This document shows, piece after piece, positions 53,616-64,000 of a stretch of DNA of 64,000 nt (its first letter is position 1; every line of letters starts with the position of its first letter). The stretch is from Porites lobata (Eukaryota; Cnidaria; Anthozoa; Scleractinia; Poritidae), in the NCBI GenBank assembly GCA_942486035.1, contig CALNXK010000071.1, forward strand, positions 1,962,501 to 2,026,500. Reading direction: 5' to 3'. The notes beneath the pieces are model-generated. The model was not told the DNA's origin. It did no database searches and worked only from the letters and a program-made list of their open reading frames with translations. A program made the position numbers and the translations under genes.

Positions 53616-55686
53616 TTGAGTATATTGCTCTTGAGACATCGTGGGAAAAGCCCCCAGTCTCCCACCGTCCTTTGAGTATGGAAGCATCTGGGTCCCGAAA
53701 GAGAAAGCGGAAGCCGGGAAGTTCCTTTTTTTCTTCCTTTCTTTCCGCGTTGATCACTGTGCAGAAGGAATTTACTGTTATCTCTGAATCTGTCTGCCAA
53801 AGGCTTGTTTCCGAAATTCGTAACTGAGGTAAGAGGTAAGATCTAACTGTTTACAGTTTTTCATTTTACGATAACAGTTTTAGGACGTTGAGCCTGGTCT
53901 CTATGATATTAAGAAATAATCATCAATAGAAGTTTTTTTTTTATTTGAAGAAATGATTTCGGTTTCGAAGCAACAAATGAAATGAAACCAGAGGAACGTC
54001 CGTGTAACAGAAGCGAAGCGAGCAAACCAACGATCGAAATGAAATCATGCATGGGGACCAAGCGAAACAAAACCACCGAAACCAGCAAAACGAAGAGGCA
54101 GAGCTGAAACTGGCATGTCAACATTTTGATTAAGATAATTCAGACGTCCAACTGTTCGTTTATTTTCCCTTAAATATAACTGATTTTCCTGGCTTAAAAT
54201 CTTGGGTTGTGTCCGTTTTGTTTGATCGACTTCCACATTTACGTAAATATTAAAAGTTTATATACGTAGATGCTTTTTTGTTTGCTTCTTCTTTTTTTGC
54301 TAATTATTTCTAAATACAGGAAAATTTGTTAGTGGCTGATAACGAAGCTAAAGGTCTGTGCAAATTACTGCTACAACTTCGTTTTCTTTTGCTTTCGGTT
54401 GCGTGGTTTGGTTTCGTTTATTTCACTTGATTCGGTCGTTTTGCTTTTTTACTGATCAGTTTTACCTCGATCGCTTCGGCAACTTGCTCGTTTTGATCCT
54501 TGCCGTTTTATTTTTTCCCGGTTTCTTCAGAGAAACTGAGATAAAGGTAATACCTATCATTTCACATTTGCACTGTAATAGTTTTAGGAGGCTGAGGTTG
54601 CCTTGGTTTCATCAGATATACAAAAGATAATAGTCTACTTAGTGAGAGTATAAGCTGCTTTAGGAACTCTTAAATCAGAGATTTTTTGAAAAAATGCTTT
54701 ACACAGCACATTTCTGCTCATGGCGGAAACACTCATATCACATCTTTGTTTGAATTGTTTGCCACCGAGCTCCACGATGACGAAAAAGAGTAGTATAGGT
54801 CTCTCATTCGGGTAATTCTGAGCCCAGCCAACCGGAGACGAATCAGCTGAATCATGCTTTGTTACGAAGTTTGTTTCTAAGTATAAGTTCATGACAGCGG
54901 TGCTCAATATCAGCAGTATTATAAAATCCGGCCATTAACTTTATGAAACAAAAAAAACCATTAGCTTGTAACAAGAAAGAATAAAGCTAAATAAGTCAAT
55001 AAGTCACTTCGTCTTGTGATGGCAGTTTGGCTTTCATCTAAGCCGAAGCAACATTATATCAGTAAAGTGCGCTCCGAACCAAAGAGGAGTAATTTGCATA
55101 CCCATCTCAATGAATTGAAACAGAGGATGCTTTCGGGCTTAAACATTGAAATCATCCAATGAACACTCCCTCGCTCCAAAATAGTGCTCACCCTTACCTA
55201 AATTTAGAGAACTGCAAAACTCAGGGAATATTGATAGAAATCATAACAATCTCTGAGACTTGGCTGAACACAACCGTTTTGGTCCCTTGAAAACCGCGAC
55301 TAAACTAGCAAAAGAAAAGGAAAGGAAAAATAGAAAGAGCGTGGAGGCGGAAAGAAGGAGAAGAGATTGAAAAAACAATGGTTGTACCCTTAGTTTTTAT
55401 ATTGTCGGACTACTTTAGATTTTTTTCTTTTTGTTGCAGTTTTTGGACGGAAAAAAAGTGCGTGACGGAAGTGAACGCTTTTAAAAATCCGGCTGGATAT
55501 ACAAACAAGAGATCACGTAGAGATCCGTCCAGAGTACTGCAATACATTGACTGTATGTTCCAACACAGTGCAACACGAATGGCAAGTAAAACATACAATT
55601 CTGTACTCTGAATGTTTGAGCACCGCAAGCGCGCTTATAGTGAAAGTGGGACATTGTTTACCAGTTGAAAATCATACATTTAGTAT
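53616..55686. other. Stretch with no supported gene
   Basis: AT-rich sequence with low-complexity GAAACGAAAC-like and TTTCGCTT-like segments around 53945-54110 and 54365-54500 that are loosely complementary. Open frames up to 90 codons exist but have skewed, repeat-driven composition. Nothing further is supported. Confidence 0.45.
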
Positions 55687-55763
55687 GAATTTTAATTTTA
55701 ATGCAAAGGACTAGGGACGTCGCTGGAGGACACTTCATGAGAAGTCTCAATATTGAGTTTAAA

Positions 55764-56128
55764 AGGGAGCTTTAGCATCGACGACGGCAACGGCAGCGAA
55801 AACGTCAGTTTTAACATGAATTCCCGTTTTCTCAAACTTTGTCGCGTTTATTCCAATTTGCTGAAAATGGTAAGTGTAGGCGAATTCCCCTGGAGTTGAT
55901 TTCCAGAGGACCGCACTCAAGTTTAGAGAGAGAAAAAGAGATTCGTCGTCGCTTGTTTACGTCCTGCATAAAACTTGCAATTAGGCATTTTCACGTCGTA
56001 GTCGTGCAAGGACGGTAAAGAAATGTACAAAAAAGTGTGATGCACGTGCAAACTTGTTTTGCGTAATAAACCTGTTGCTTTTTTGACGTCCTGGTTGCCG
56101 TCGCCGTCGTCGTTGCTAAAGCTCCCTT
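55764..56128. mobile_element. 365-bp MITE, AAGGGAGCTTTAGCAACGACGACGG ends
   Basis: AAGGGAGCTTTAGCATCGAC at the left pairs with GTCGTTGCTAAAGCTCCCTT at the right, with complementarity continuing through (GACGGCAACGGC)-type triplet-rich DNA. The interior includes GAATTCCCGTTTTCTCAAAC. A second copy lies within 60777-61292. Confidence 0.85.
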
Positions 56129-56132
56129 ATAT

Positions 56133-56530
56133 CAGGGGCACCCAACGGCAATTTTCGGGAAAATAACTGTTCGGAAGACGATTTGAGAACTAGAATTTTC
56201 GAAACATTTGTTGTAAAATTTCTTGCTTACCTGCCTCTCCTAGGATTTTCGAACATCTACAAAATGGTATAATTACCCATTTTAATCGGATATTTACTCT
56301 AAAAAAGGTCACCTAGAATTTTCGGGAGCCTTTTCCTGGCTGAAATTTTCGAAAAGGTAGGTTTTGATCCCTATAATTTTCGGATCACTAGACTTTCAGC
56401 TAGGAAATCCGAACAGATGAAAAGTTTTTAGGGGATAAAAATATGTCTATATCTACCGTTTAAATACTAAAATACGTTCAACAATGCTATGTTAAGTGGT
56501 TTTGAACTATATCCTCGTTGGGTGCCCCTG
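56133..56530. mobile_element. 398-bp MITE, CAGGGGCACCCAACG ends, with 6-bp target duplication
   Basis: CAGGGGCACCCAACGGCAAT at the left and CTCGTTGGGTGCCCCTG at the right are inverted ends. TTATAT is present at 56127-56132 and 56531-56536. The other copy of the surrounding repeat reads CTCCCTTACATTGACTC with a single TTACAT at this point, so this is the exact empty site. The interior is rich in GAATTTTCG and GATTTTCG motifs. No coding capacity. Confidence 0.9.
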
Positions 56531-56605
56531 TTATATTGACTCTAGGAGACGGTTGAAATCTAGGCCAGTAGAATACTGGCTCGCAGCCCTTCATGTGCTA
56601 CTTCT

Positions 56606-56860
56606 TCCCCCAGTTGTTCGAAGGCCGATTAGCGCTAACTTGGGTTTAAATCTTAATCTGCGTTTCTTTTTCTTTTGTTTAAAAGTAATTTCACAGATAA
56701 TTTTCTCTATTTTTCTTCGAGCATCTAATCGTCAGTTTGTAGACAAAACCGCTAAACTGAATTTACTTTTTACATATTATCTGAATTCAAGTTTTGCACA
56801 CTAACCCTAGCTAGATTATCTAAATCCACTTGAAAAACCTGGCCTTGGACTCTACTCGAA
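56606..56860. repeat. Interspersed repeat, TTAACCC family (copy 3)
   Basis: GTTGTTCGAAGGCCGATTAG, then CGCTAACTTGGGTTTAAATC, GATAATTTTCTCTATTTTTC and CTAACCCTAGCTAGATTATC follow the order of copy 1 at 940-1167. Confidence 0.55.
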
Positions 56861-58520
56861 CCTTTCAAAATATATAGAAGTCTCTTCATCTTCCTTTGGT
56901 CTCGCTTTGGCCTCATCCTGTATCCAATATGCGCAACGACTTTTGCTATATTTCTCTACTACCTTTTACTGGTTTTAGGGTTTTCTGGTCCACACTAGTT
57001 ACCGAGGGTAACATGGAAAGTGTAAATTGGGCAGACCGATTAACGTGTAACATGATTAAAGACTGTCAATGATTGATTGAATGAATGAAGGAAGGGAGGG
57101 AGGAAGGAATTAGCGAACGAACGAATGAACGAAAGACCAAAATAACACTGAATTGGGGACGCCTCATTAATTAAATTACACTAAAAAACAAAACACACTA
57201 CAATACATACAGATTAAAATAACTCACACAATGGAATAGTAGCGATTATATAATATAGGTATTATCATTCGATGCAAATTTTTCTTCCTTTTTATTGGCC
57301 AAGAGCCCACCACGTGAGCTGCAAATAACTGCCTACGAATAACGGTCTGCTCATGCGCAATTTTGTCCAACCGTGTTTTAATAACTGCAAATAATAATCT
57401 GCTCATTCTGTCTCGCAGATCAATTATTTGCCGAAGTCAATTGATCTGCTTGTTACTGGCAAATCACAATATTTTGCTCAACCTCGTCCAATAATTGTTA
57501 AATATTTATCAATGGTGTTAAAACCTAATATTAAGAAAAATAGCAGCTGTCAATAAACAATGGGTACAATGTCAACCCCTCGAAAACGGACCAAGCATGC
57601 AAACACTAGCCCTCCCTGATCGCCAACGACCATGACAACCGCCATCCCCGCGAAAACCAATGTAGTATATACTAGTTATCACAAAGTTAACAACCGCCAT
57701 GGCAACCGAGAACGAGACCATCAGTGTCCGCCCGATCCGTCTTCGAAAGGCCGACAATGTTTCAGATCATTTTATCTAAATTTTTAAATCGGCATTTCAC
57801 CTAAATCGTAAAGCCAAGATTGCGCAAGCTATGTTTACCCCATGCAACTGAGTTAAATCGAGGTATCATAAAATCAGGGTTGGTAACCACTTTTGATCTG
57901 TTATGAGCGAAGGTGATAAGCTATTTTTAATTTATACATAACCGAGGCGATTTCTTAGTGTAGGCAAATTGGCCCAACGTATTAAGTTTAAAAATGCTTC
58001 GTACGTTACCCCACGTGTAACTTTATAACGAGTGATGCAAATAACGTTTCGATGACTTTTTGCGTCACTTTTTCTACCAATCTATTATTTACTTACAACC
58101 AATCACTTGAAGTGAAGCCCGAAATCAATGGTTTTCTGGCAAGATCTGTTTCTTTTTTTCGTATTTATTGTTTTCAACTAGGCTTTGTTTTGTTATGCTT
58201 TGCTTATTTGTTTATTTGTTATTACTTTCGTCTTTCATTTTTGTTAAGAATTTTAGGAACGATTTTGAGGTAATGTAGTTCGAGTGTTCCTTTTGTTTCG
58301 GCTTATTTCGGCTTCTTGTTTAGTCCCTCTTTTGTCAAAGCAATCACCCTAAATCTAACACCGTGAAATGCATCAAAATGCTCATCACTGAAGGTGACTG
58401 AAAATTTATTAGTGCATTCTGAACTTGATAATGGCCACTTTCCAAATTGGTAACGTTATCCACATCTACATTGTTAACAACTGTTTGTTCTCAAAATTAA
58501 CTTTACAGGGAACATCAACC
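56861..58520. other. Upstream region of the LRAT gene without supported exons
   Basis: Contains a GAAGGAAGG/GAATGAACGAA low-complexity patch (57080-57130). A splice acceptor (ACTTTACAG at 58500-58508) just before the LRAT ATG suggests that an untranslated first exon lies upstream, but I could not place it. No other gene is seen. Confidence 0.4.
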
Positions 58521-59291
58521 ATGCTCTTCGATGAAAGGGTATACACGTACACAGACAGCCGCGGCAGAAAGCATAAAGTACCTAAGGTGCGTGCATTCTC
58601 GCTGGACCAGATTCGACGTGGAGACCATCTATGCTTCGATCGAGGTTTCTACTGGCATCACGCTGTCGCAGAGACTGTCGATAAATCAAATGGTGAAGTC
58701 AACGTCATTGAGTATTCAAATTCCGCAAAGCAATTCAGCCAGGACAACAGCAGCCCGCCAAAAAATCCGGGATTGGCTGTGGTGGTTAGACGGAAATTCA
58801 AATTAGAAAACGAATCCGTTTACGTTATTAAACATGACAGGTGTTTTGATCCCGAAACTGTTGTTTCCAGTGCTAAGAGTAAGCTAGGGGAAAGAAAATA
58901 CCATCCTGTTACCAATAACTGTGAGCATTTTGCCTTATGGTGTAAAACAGGAATATCCTCCTCAGAACAAGTAAACAATGTCAAGGATTTCCTTAAGAAA
59001 GGAGTAAACAATGTCAAGGATGTCCTCAATACAGGAGTAATCGATGTCAAAGATCCCTTTGACACAAGAGCATTGCCAGAGGTTGTCGCAAGTACAGAAG
59101 TAAAAGAGATCGTTAAAACAGAGGTAAGTCGTGAGGTAACAAAAGAGTTTGTGAGTCATACTATTCACGGCAACGGACAGCAAATCATAAGTTCTGGAGT
59201 TCGTGCCATGTCAAAGCAACTTATGACTCAAACTACAGTTAGAACTGGGCAAGAGGTAGTTAAAACTGGAATGATTGTGTTACGCGGGTAA
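58521..59291 (+). CDS. LRAT-domain (NlpC/P60-superfamily) protein, 256 aa
   Basis: LRAT-family proteins use a Cys-His centre to move acyl groups between phospholipids and amines or alcohols (LRAT, HRASLS/PLAAT), or act as modified descendants. From the ATG at 58521 the domain occupies residues 27-145: SLDQIRRGDHLCFDRGFYWH, catalytic His at 46/47 (YWHHAV), and the NCEHFALWCKTG motif with nucleophile Cys134. The C-terminal 110 residues are unlike LRAT or PLAAT: three near-repeats around VNNVKD (residues 151-178), then an E/V/K/T-rich stretch (VKEIVKTEVSREVTKEF) and no membrane anchor. An upstream in-frame ATG at 58425 is disfavoured because an acceptor site (TTTACAG) lies between the two. Function is inferred from family. 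Confidence 0.85.
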   Translation: MLFDERVYTYTDSRGRKHKVPKVRAFSLDQIRRGDHLCFDRGFYWHHAVAETVDKSNGEVNVIEYSNSAKQFSQDNSSPPKNPGLAVVVRRKFKLENESVYVIKHDRCFDPETVVSSAKSKLGERKYHPVTNNCEHFALWCKTGISSSEQVNNVKDFLKKGVNNVKDVLNTGVIDVKDPFDTRALPEVVASTEVKEIVKTEVSREVTKEFVSHTIHGNGQQIISSGVRAMSKQLMTQTTVRTGQEVVKTGMIVLRG

Positions 59292-59336
59292 TCTTTTAGA
59301 GGACGGGTAGCTTGCAAACCAAACTGAACCCAGGGT

Positions 59337-59756
59337 TGTCGGAACAGCAACAAGAAGATTTATTCCAAAAAAATTAACGTAGTTTCCACGGAGTAAAACT
59401 CCACAACAGCACGTAACTCGTTAAACTTACACGGCCTCTGCCAACTTCAATTAACTTGATAAACTTACACGGCCTCCGCCAACTTGAATAAATACTGCTT
59501 TCGTCACACTTGACTAAACACGACCAACGTCAAACTCTCTTCGCTTGTGAAAACTAGTTAAAACTTAACTCGAGCTGGCCTACTTATATACTTTTACAAT
59601 AAAGTTCTAGAACATTCCAAATGGTCTAATTATAGAAAGATTACAAAATGTACCGCTTTAGAAACGCTTACGCAAGATCCTAAAATAAACAAACTACGAA
59701 CTCTCGCGAAGCTTCTAGGAAGTCACGCTAGTCACGCAATACAATTTTTCGTAACA
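59337..59756 (-). mobile_element. Probable 3' LTR of Ty3/gypsy element 1
   Basis: On the minus strand the segment begins TGTTACGAAAAATTG directly after a polypurine tract (GAAAGGGGGTTA) and ends TTCCGACA, giving TG...CA ends over about 420 bp. It follows the RNase H coding region of element 1. The matching 5' LTR is absent because the element is truncated at about 60776. Confidence 0.65.
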
Positions 59757-60776
59757 TAACCCCCTTTCAGAGGAAATTTCCTAAATTTCTCCTAAACAAG
59801 AAAAATTGATAAATAAGGTGCAGTTCAATGTCAATAAACTTATTCTTCAGTTCTACTTAAGTAATCTGCTCCAACGTTCTCTGAGCCTTTAATGGCTTCA
59901 ACTCTGAATGTATAACTTTGCAAAAACATAGCCCAACGCATAAGACGTCCGTTCGCAAACTTAGCACTGTTCATATACTTTAGGGGTTCATGATCCATCG
60001 GCAGTACAAAGGGAACTCCGTACAAATAAAGATGAAATCTCTTGATACCCCAGACTACTGCTAGGCACTCTTTCTCAATCGTAGAATAGTTCCTTTCCGC
60101 ACTTGACAATTTCTTGCTTGCGTAGCAAACGGAGAACAGCTTCTCATCATGCTTCTGCATTAATACGGCACCAATCCCAGTATTTGAGGCATCCGTTTGC
60201 AAGTAGTACGTTTTCACTGGGTCTAGAAGACGAAGAATTGGCTCATTCGTCAAATGAAATTTGATGGTCTGATATGCCTCTCTTGTGCTTGACCCCACTC
60301 GACTCTAGTTGGTTGACCCTTGCGTGTCAGGTCCGATAGTGGAGCTGCAATAGCTGCCAAGTTAGGGATAAAGTCTCTGTAATATCCGGCCAAACCAACA
60401 AATGAACGAACTTGCTTCTTTGTACCTGGCCTTGGCGCATTCTTAATCTTCTCGACATTCTCCTCGTGTAGACCAAGCACTCCTTGTTCTAGTCGATGAC
60501 CCAAGAAATCAACGCAACTCGCTCCAAAAATACACTTAGTTGGTCTAATAGTCATCCCAGCTCTCATTAAACGTGCAAACAACTCTCGGAGGGCTTTAAT
60601 ATGCTCTTCCCAGGTGCGTGTATGAACCAATATATTGTCCCAGTAAAAATCGACGTCGTCTAAATCTTCAATTAATTTCTTCATAGCTCGCTTCAGGGTT
60701 GCTGCAGAGTTAATCATTCCAAGTGGCATCTTCAAGAACTCGTAGGAACCGGCGGGTGTTACAAACGCAGTCTTCG
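59757..60776 (-). pseudogene. Ty3/gypsy element 1: truncated, frameshifted RT-RNase H fragment
   Basis: On the minus strand the sequence enters inside reverse transcriptase (KTAFVTPAGSYEFLKMPLGM), runs through FYWDNILVHT, where the usual YxDD box reads YWDN, and through FLGHRLEQGV. It then changes frame near 60295 into RNase H (LQTDASNTGIGAVLMQ, then MDHEPLKYMN). Coding ends at 59840, about 80 bp before the polypurine tract. No integrase follows RNase H. It is broken at 60776, where the unrelated repeat unit begins. Frameshift, truncation and altered catalytic box mark it as dead. Confidence 0.85.
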
Positions 60777-61292
60777 GAATTTAATTTTAATGCAAAGGAC
60801 TAGGGACGTCGATGGACGACACTTCATGAGAAGTCTCAATATTGAGTTTAAAGGGAGCTTTAGCATCGACGACGGCAACGGCAGCGAAAACGTCAGTTTT
60901 AACATGAATTCCCGTTTTCTCAAACTTTGTCGCGTTTATTCCAATTTGCTGAAAATGGCAAGTATAGGCGAATTTCCCTGGAGTTGATTTCCAGAGGACC
61001 GCACTCAAGTTTAGAGAGAGAAAAAGAGATTCGTCGTCGCTTGTTTACGTCCTGCATAAAACTTGCAATTAGGCATTTTCACGTCGTAGTCGTGCAAGGA
61101 CAGCAAAGAAATGTACAAAAAAGTGTGATGCACGTGCAAACTTGTTGTTTTGGGTAATAAACCTGTTGCTTTTTTGACGTCCTGGTTGCCGTCGCCGTCG
61201 TCGTTGCTAAAGCTCCCTTACATTGACTCTAGGAGACGGTTGAAATCTAGGCCAGTAGAATACTGGCTCGCAGCCCTTCATGTGCTACTTCT
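60777..61292. repeat. Long dispersed repeat unit, copy 2 (uninterrupted)
   Basis: Direct repeat of 55687-56605 without the 398-bp insertion; includes a full copy of the AAGGGAGCTTTAGC MITE (about 60851-61220). It sits exactly between the broken reverse transcriptase of gypsy element 1 and the LTR of element 2. Confidence 0.85.
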
Positions 61293-61458
61293 GTTGAGAT
61301 GTGAAGGAAATAAACTACAGTTTTAGCTTGAATACAACAACGAAGCTTTTAATGTCCAAGCGATCGATTTTGCTCTTGCCCGAGATGCGGTTGCACGAGG
61401 TACCGCTGACCATGTGACTGACCGATCACATGATCATAGTCACGCTTGTCACGTCACA
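61292..61458 (-). mobile_element. 3' LTR of Ty3/gypsy element 2
   Basis: On the minus strand it begins TGTGACGTGACAAGCGTGAC right after a polypurine tract (TAAGGGGGAGGGA, 61459-61471) and ends CACATCTCAACA. TG...CA termini and a 167-bp length fit a short gypsy LTR. The partner LTR lies beyond the window. Confidence 0.8.
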
Positions 61459-61548
61459 TCCCTCCCCCTTACAAAATTAGCCAGAACAATAACAACAAAA
61501 AAACTGGTACAATAAACTAAAGGCAAGTTCTAGTCACTGATCAAGTGT

Positions 61549-63989
61549 TCAACATAAGTCATAATCTTCAAGCCAGACAGGGGTGCGTCTGGCTCTCTCG
61601 GAACGCCTGGGCTGGGAAGCTGGGATGGGCTCTGCATTGTCCGCGACGGACTGTGCTGGGGACATTGGGTCATTCGCTTGGATCTCTGGGGTAGGATGGG
61701 TTTGGTTTTGGTCTTGCAGGGACTCTGGTAAGACAGGTGGCCTGATTTCATTCTCAGTCTGATGAGGCTCTTCAATCTGGCTGCTTGGTTCTGGTGGTGG
61801 CTTCAGAGTAGACCGCAGTTGACGGCGGTTTCTGCGGAAGCGCCGTCCATCCACCTCAACTTCATATGACCGTCGGCCAAGAGGGCGTGTGCAGTGGCCT
61901 AAGCTCCATTTCTGCTCCCCGGGTTTTTTCATGCGGATGGAATCGCCTGCTTTTAAGGGGGCGAGGTTCTTGGTGCCTCTATTGTACTGCTTGCACTGTA
62001 ATCGTTTCCTAGCTGCTAGGTTACTCGCTGTGGTCGTCAGGTCACTGTTTGGCTGGAGGAGTTTTTCGGCTGTTGGTAGCAAAGTGCGGGTGCGTCGGCC
62101 CATTAGTCTCTGAGCTGGTGAGGTGCTGAATCCCTCACTTGGGGTGTTTCGCCAAGCAAGAATCGCTAATAGTGGATCTTTCTTGTCTTCCTTAGCTTTC
62201 ATGAGCAGTCCTTTGCAGGTTTTCACGGCGTTTTCCACTTTTCCATTTGACTGTGGATACCCTGGACTAGACGTTCGCTGCTCAAACTGCCATTGGGAGG
62301 AGAAACTCTTGAACTCCTGATTGTCGAATTCTGGACCATTATCCGTAATCAGTACCTCCGCAATACCATGGCGATCAAACTGCACCTTAAGTTGAGTAAT
62401 AACAGCTTGTGCTGTCTTCTTGTGGATCTCAACGACTTCAAAGAAATTGGACCAGTAATCCACCATTATCAGAAATGTCTGCTGGCCAAGGTGAAACAGA
62501 TCAGCGGCGATCTTTTGCCAAGGGCGTGAAGGCAGCTCATGTGGTTGAAGCTCTTCACGCGCCTGTTCTGGTCGGTATGTTTGGCAGATGGCACAACGTG
62601 AGACAAAGTCTCTGATCTCAGCGCTCATTCGTGGCCAATACAATATTTCACGGGCACGGCGAATACATCCTCCAATGCCGATGTGACTGCTGTGAAGCTG
62701 GTTTAACATGTCCTTACGAAGTGAAAGGGGCACTACAAGCTGTTCTCCACGGAACACTAAACCCTCTGACTCTATCAACTCGCCTCGCTCGTCATAATAT
62801 GGCTGAACAGCAGGAGGGCACTTTTTCTTGTTGGGCCAGCCTTGCTTGATCACACGAACAAGTTCCTGGATATCAGCGTCTTCAGCGACTCGCTGTCGGA
62901 ACTCATCTCGTTTGGGAGGTTCAACTTGAATATGTTCTTCGTGATTCACCATCTCGAGTGCACGTATCTCACAGAACTCGGTCTGGGCTCCATCAGTGGT
63001 CTTCAAATATGCAAGACTCAAAGCATCTGCAATGTACATTAGTGGACCTTTCTTGTATTGTACCTCGAGGTTGTACTTTTGTAGGGCCAGACGCATTCGC
63101 TGCAGGCGCTTGGGTGACTTGTGAATTTCTTTTTTGAACACAGACTTCAATGGCTCATGGTCAGTCTCGACAGTGACTGTGTCACGTCCATAGAGGTATT
63201 GGTCGAACTTGTCACACGCCCAAGTGATGGCGAGCATCTCTTTTTCTATCTGTGCGTATCGAGACTCTGTATCGGTGAGAGCGCGGGAGGCATAACAGAC
63301 AGGCTGGCCTTCCTGCAGCAATACTGCTCCTAAGCCGGACTGGCTAGCATCACATTGTACAGTGACTGGCTTGCTTACGTCATAATAGCGAAGAACGGGT
63401 GCCTCTGTCAGGAACTTCTTGATCGTGTTCATTGCAATGGAGTGCTGTTCTAACCACTGGAACTCCACATTCTTGTCCTCCAGACGTCTAAGTGGCTCTG
63501 TCGTCTGTGATAGGTGGGGCATAAACTTTGCAAGATACGTCACCATCCCCAGGAATCGCTTCAATGCTGTAAGATCGTCCGGTTCAGGCATCTGCAGTAT
63601 GGCCTGAATCTTCTCAGGATCAGGCATGAGCCCCTGAGAGGTGAGGAGATGACCCATGAATTTCACACTTGTTCAGGCATCTGCAGTATGGCCTGAATCT
63701 TCTCAGGATCAGGCATGAGCCCCTGAGAGGTGAGGAGATGACCCATGAATTTCACACTTGTCTGGTGCCTTTTCACTTTCGCACGGTTCAACTTCAAGTT
63801 CCACAGACGGCATTTCTCAAGAAAGGCTCGCTCATTTCTTTCAAGACTCTGGTTTACTTCACGGTCAGTACTGCCAAATCCGGCGATCAAGAAGTCGTCT
63901 GCGATCACTTCCACTCCTTCAAGGTCTTCAACAAACTCATGCATTGTACGTTGCCAGACTTCGGGGGCTGAAGAGATGCCAAATGGCAT
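61549..63989 (-). pseudogene. Ty3/gypsy element 2 polyprotein (RT, RNase H, integrase), broken by an 89-bp duplication
   Basis: On the minus strand from the window edge: a reverse transcriptase segment with MPFGISSAPEVWQ and the intact box IADDFLIAG, then a tandem duplication (63582-63759) that shifts frame. Downstream the 705-codon frame carries an RT thumb, RNase H (VQCDASQSGLGAVLLQ, then TDHEPL), an integrase HHCC zinc finger (HSSHIGIGGC, then CAICQTY) and a D,D,E core (ADLFHL, TDNGPEF, NGKVENAV). It ends in a P/E/Q-rich tail with RRSERARRTP. No chromodomain is seen. Gag and the protease would lie beyond 64000. Apart from the duplication the frame is intact over more than 2 kb, so the insertion looks fairly young. 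Confidence 0.9.
63582..63759. repeat. 89-bp tandem duplication inside gypsy element 2
   Basis: GTTCAGGCATCTGCAGTATG begins at 63582 and again at 63671. The two copies look identical to the end at CACACTT. The period of 89 is not divisible by three, so the polyprotein frame is broken. It could be a real slippage event or an assembly error. Confidence 0.9.
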
Positions 63990-64000
63990 CCTCTTCCATC

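Larger units (their letters stand above)
55687..56605. repeat. Long dispersed repeat unit, copy 1 (interrupted)
   Basis: Matches 60777-61292 in the same orientation: shared ATGCAAAGGACTAGGGACGT, then an inner MITE (55764-56128), then TTGACTCTAGGAGACGGTTG to CCTTCATGTGCTACTTCT. This copy contains an extra insertion at 56133-56530. Identity by eye is high, suggesting a recent duplication or a young repeat family. Confidence 0.85.

Noticed and set aside
54358..54630. 90-codon plus-strand frame rich in F, L and R
   Set aside because: Low-complexity TTTCG-rich DNA, loosely mirrored at 53945-54110. Composition bias and not coding signal.
61889..63971. Several plus-strand frames of 60-100 codons
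   Set aside because: Antisense shadows of the gypsy element 2 polyprotein.

Overview
The window looks like nuclear DNA of an early-branching animal, most likely a cnidarian and probably a stony coral. That assignment is inference. It rests on AT-rich DNA with GT-AG introns, animal genes (CCP110, SF3B5, ANAPC10, ENDOV, DNAL4, an LRAT-domain protein), and many palindromic MITE-like repeats, tRNA-like SINEs and Ty3/gypsy elements. No prokaryotic operons, CRISPR arrays or plasmid features are present. Exon coordinates below come from reading splice sites, frame and phase by eye; no transcript evidence was available.

Layout. 150-10240 (-): a centriolar CP110 gene in ten exons, with MITE and SINE insertions in its introns. 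10350-14205: a 10-bp-type CATCACTA simple satellite, then a 3.4-kb GC-rich minisatellite of about 90 copies of a 36-37 bp unit. 14271-17134 (-): a four-exon reading frame for a 160-aa protein I do not recognise. 15256-22166: inverted copies of two repeat blocks, a TTAA-flanked element, MITEs, and a lone inverted 1.5-copy remnant of the minisatellite. 22432-27450 (+): a three-exon gene for a 512-aa protein made of six PABC/MLLE domains, no RRM, and an N-myristoylation signal at its start. This is the most interesting item in the window. 28166-31021: nested palindromes and two weakly supported small genes. 31022-34195: nothing recognised beyond one repeat copy.

35069-39244: two head-to-head housekeeping genes, SF3B5 (-; U2 snRNP SF3b subunit) and ANAPC10 (+; anaphase-promoting complex). 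41460-47565: a second head-to-head pair, ENDOV (-; endonuclease V) and DNAL4 (+; axonemal dynein light chain). CP110, ANAPC10 and DNAL4 act in centriole/cilium and cell-cycle biology, but nothing here shows co-regulation beyond the shared promoters. 48293-58424: mainly repeats (a 1.24-kb TIR element, a tRNA-like SINE, a LINE fragment inside MITE-like ends, several MITEs). 58521-59291 (+): LRAT/NlpC-family protein. 59337-64000 (-): two degraded Ty3/gypsy elements separated by a second copy of the repeat unit seen at 55687-56605.

Several insertions can be read against an empty copy of the same sequence inside the window (15535-16193, 28220-28356, 56133-56530). This fixes their ends and target-site duplications: TTAA, 11 bp and 6 bp.
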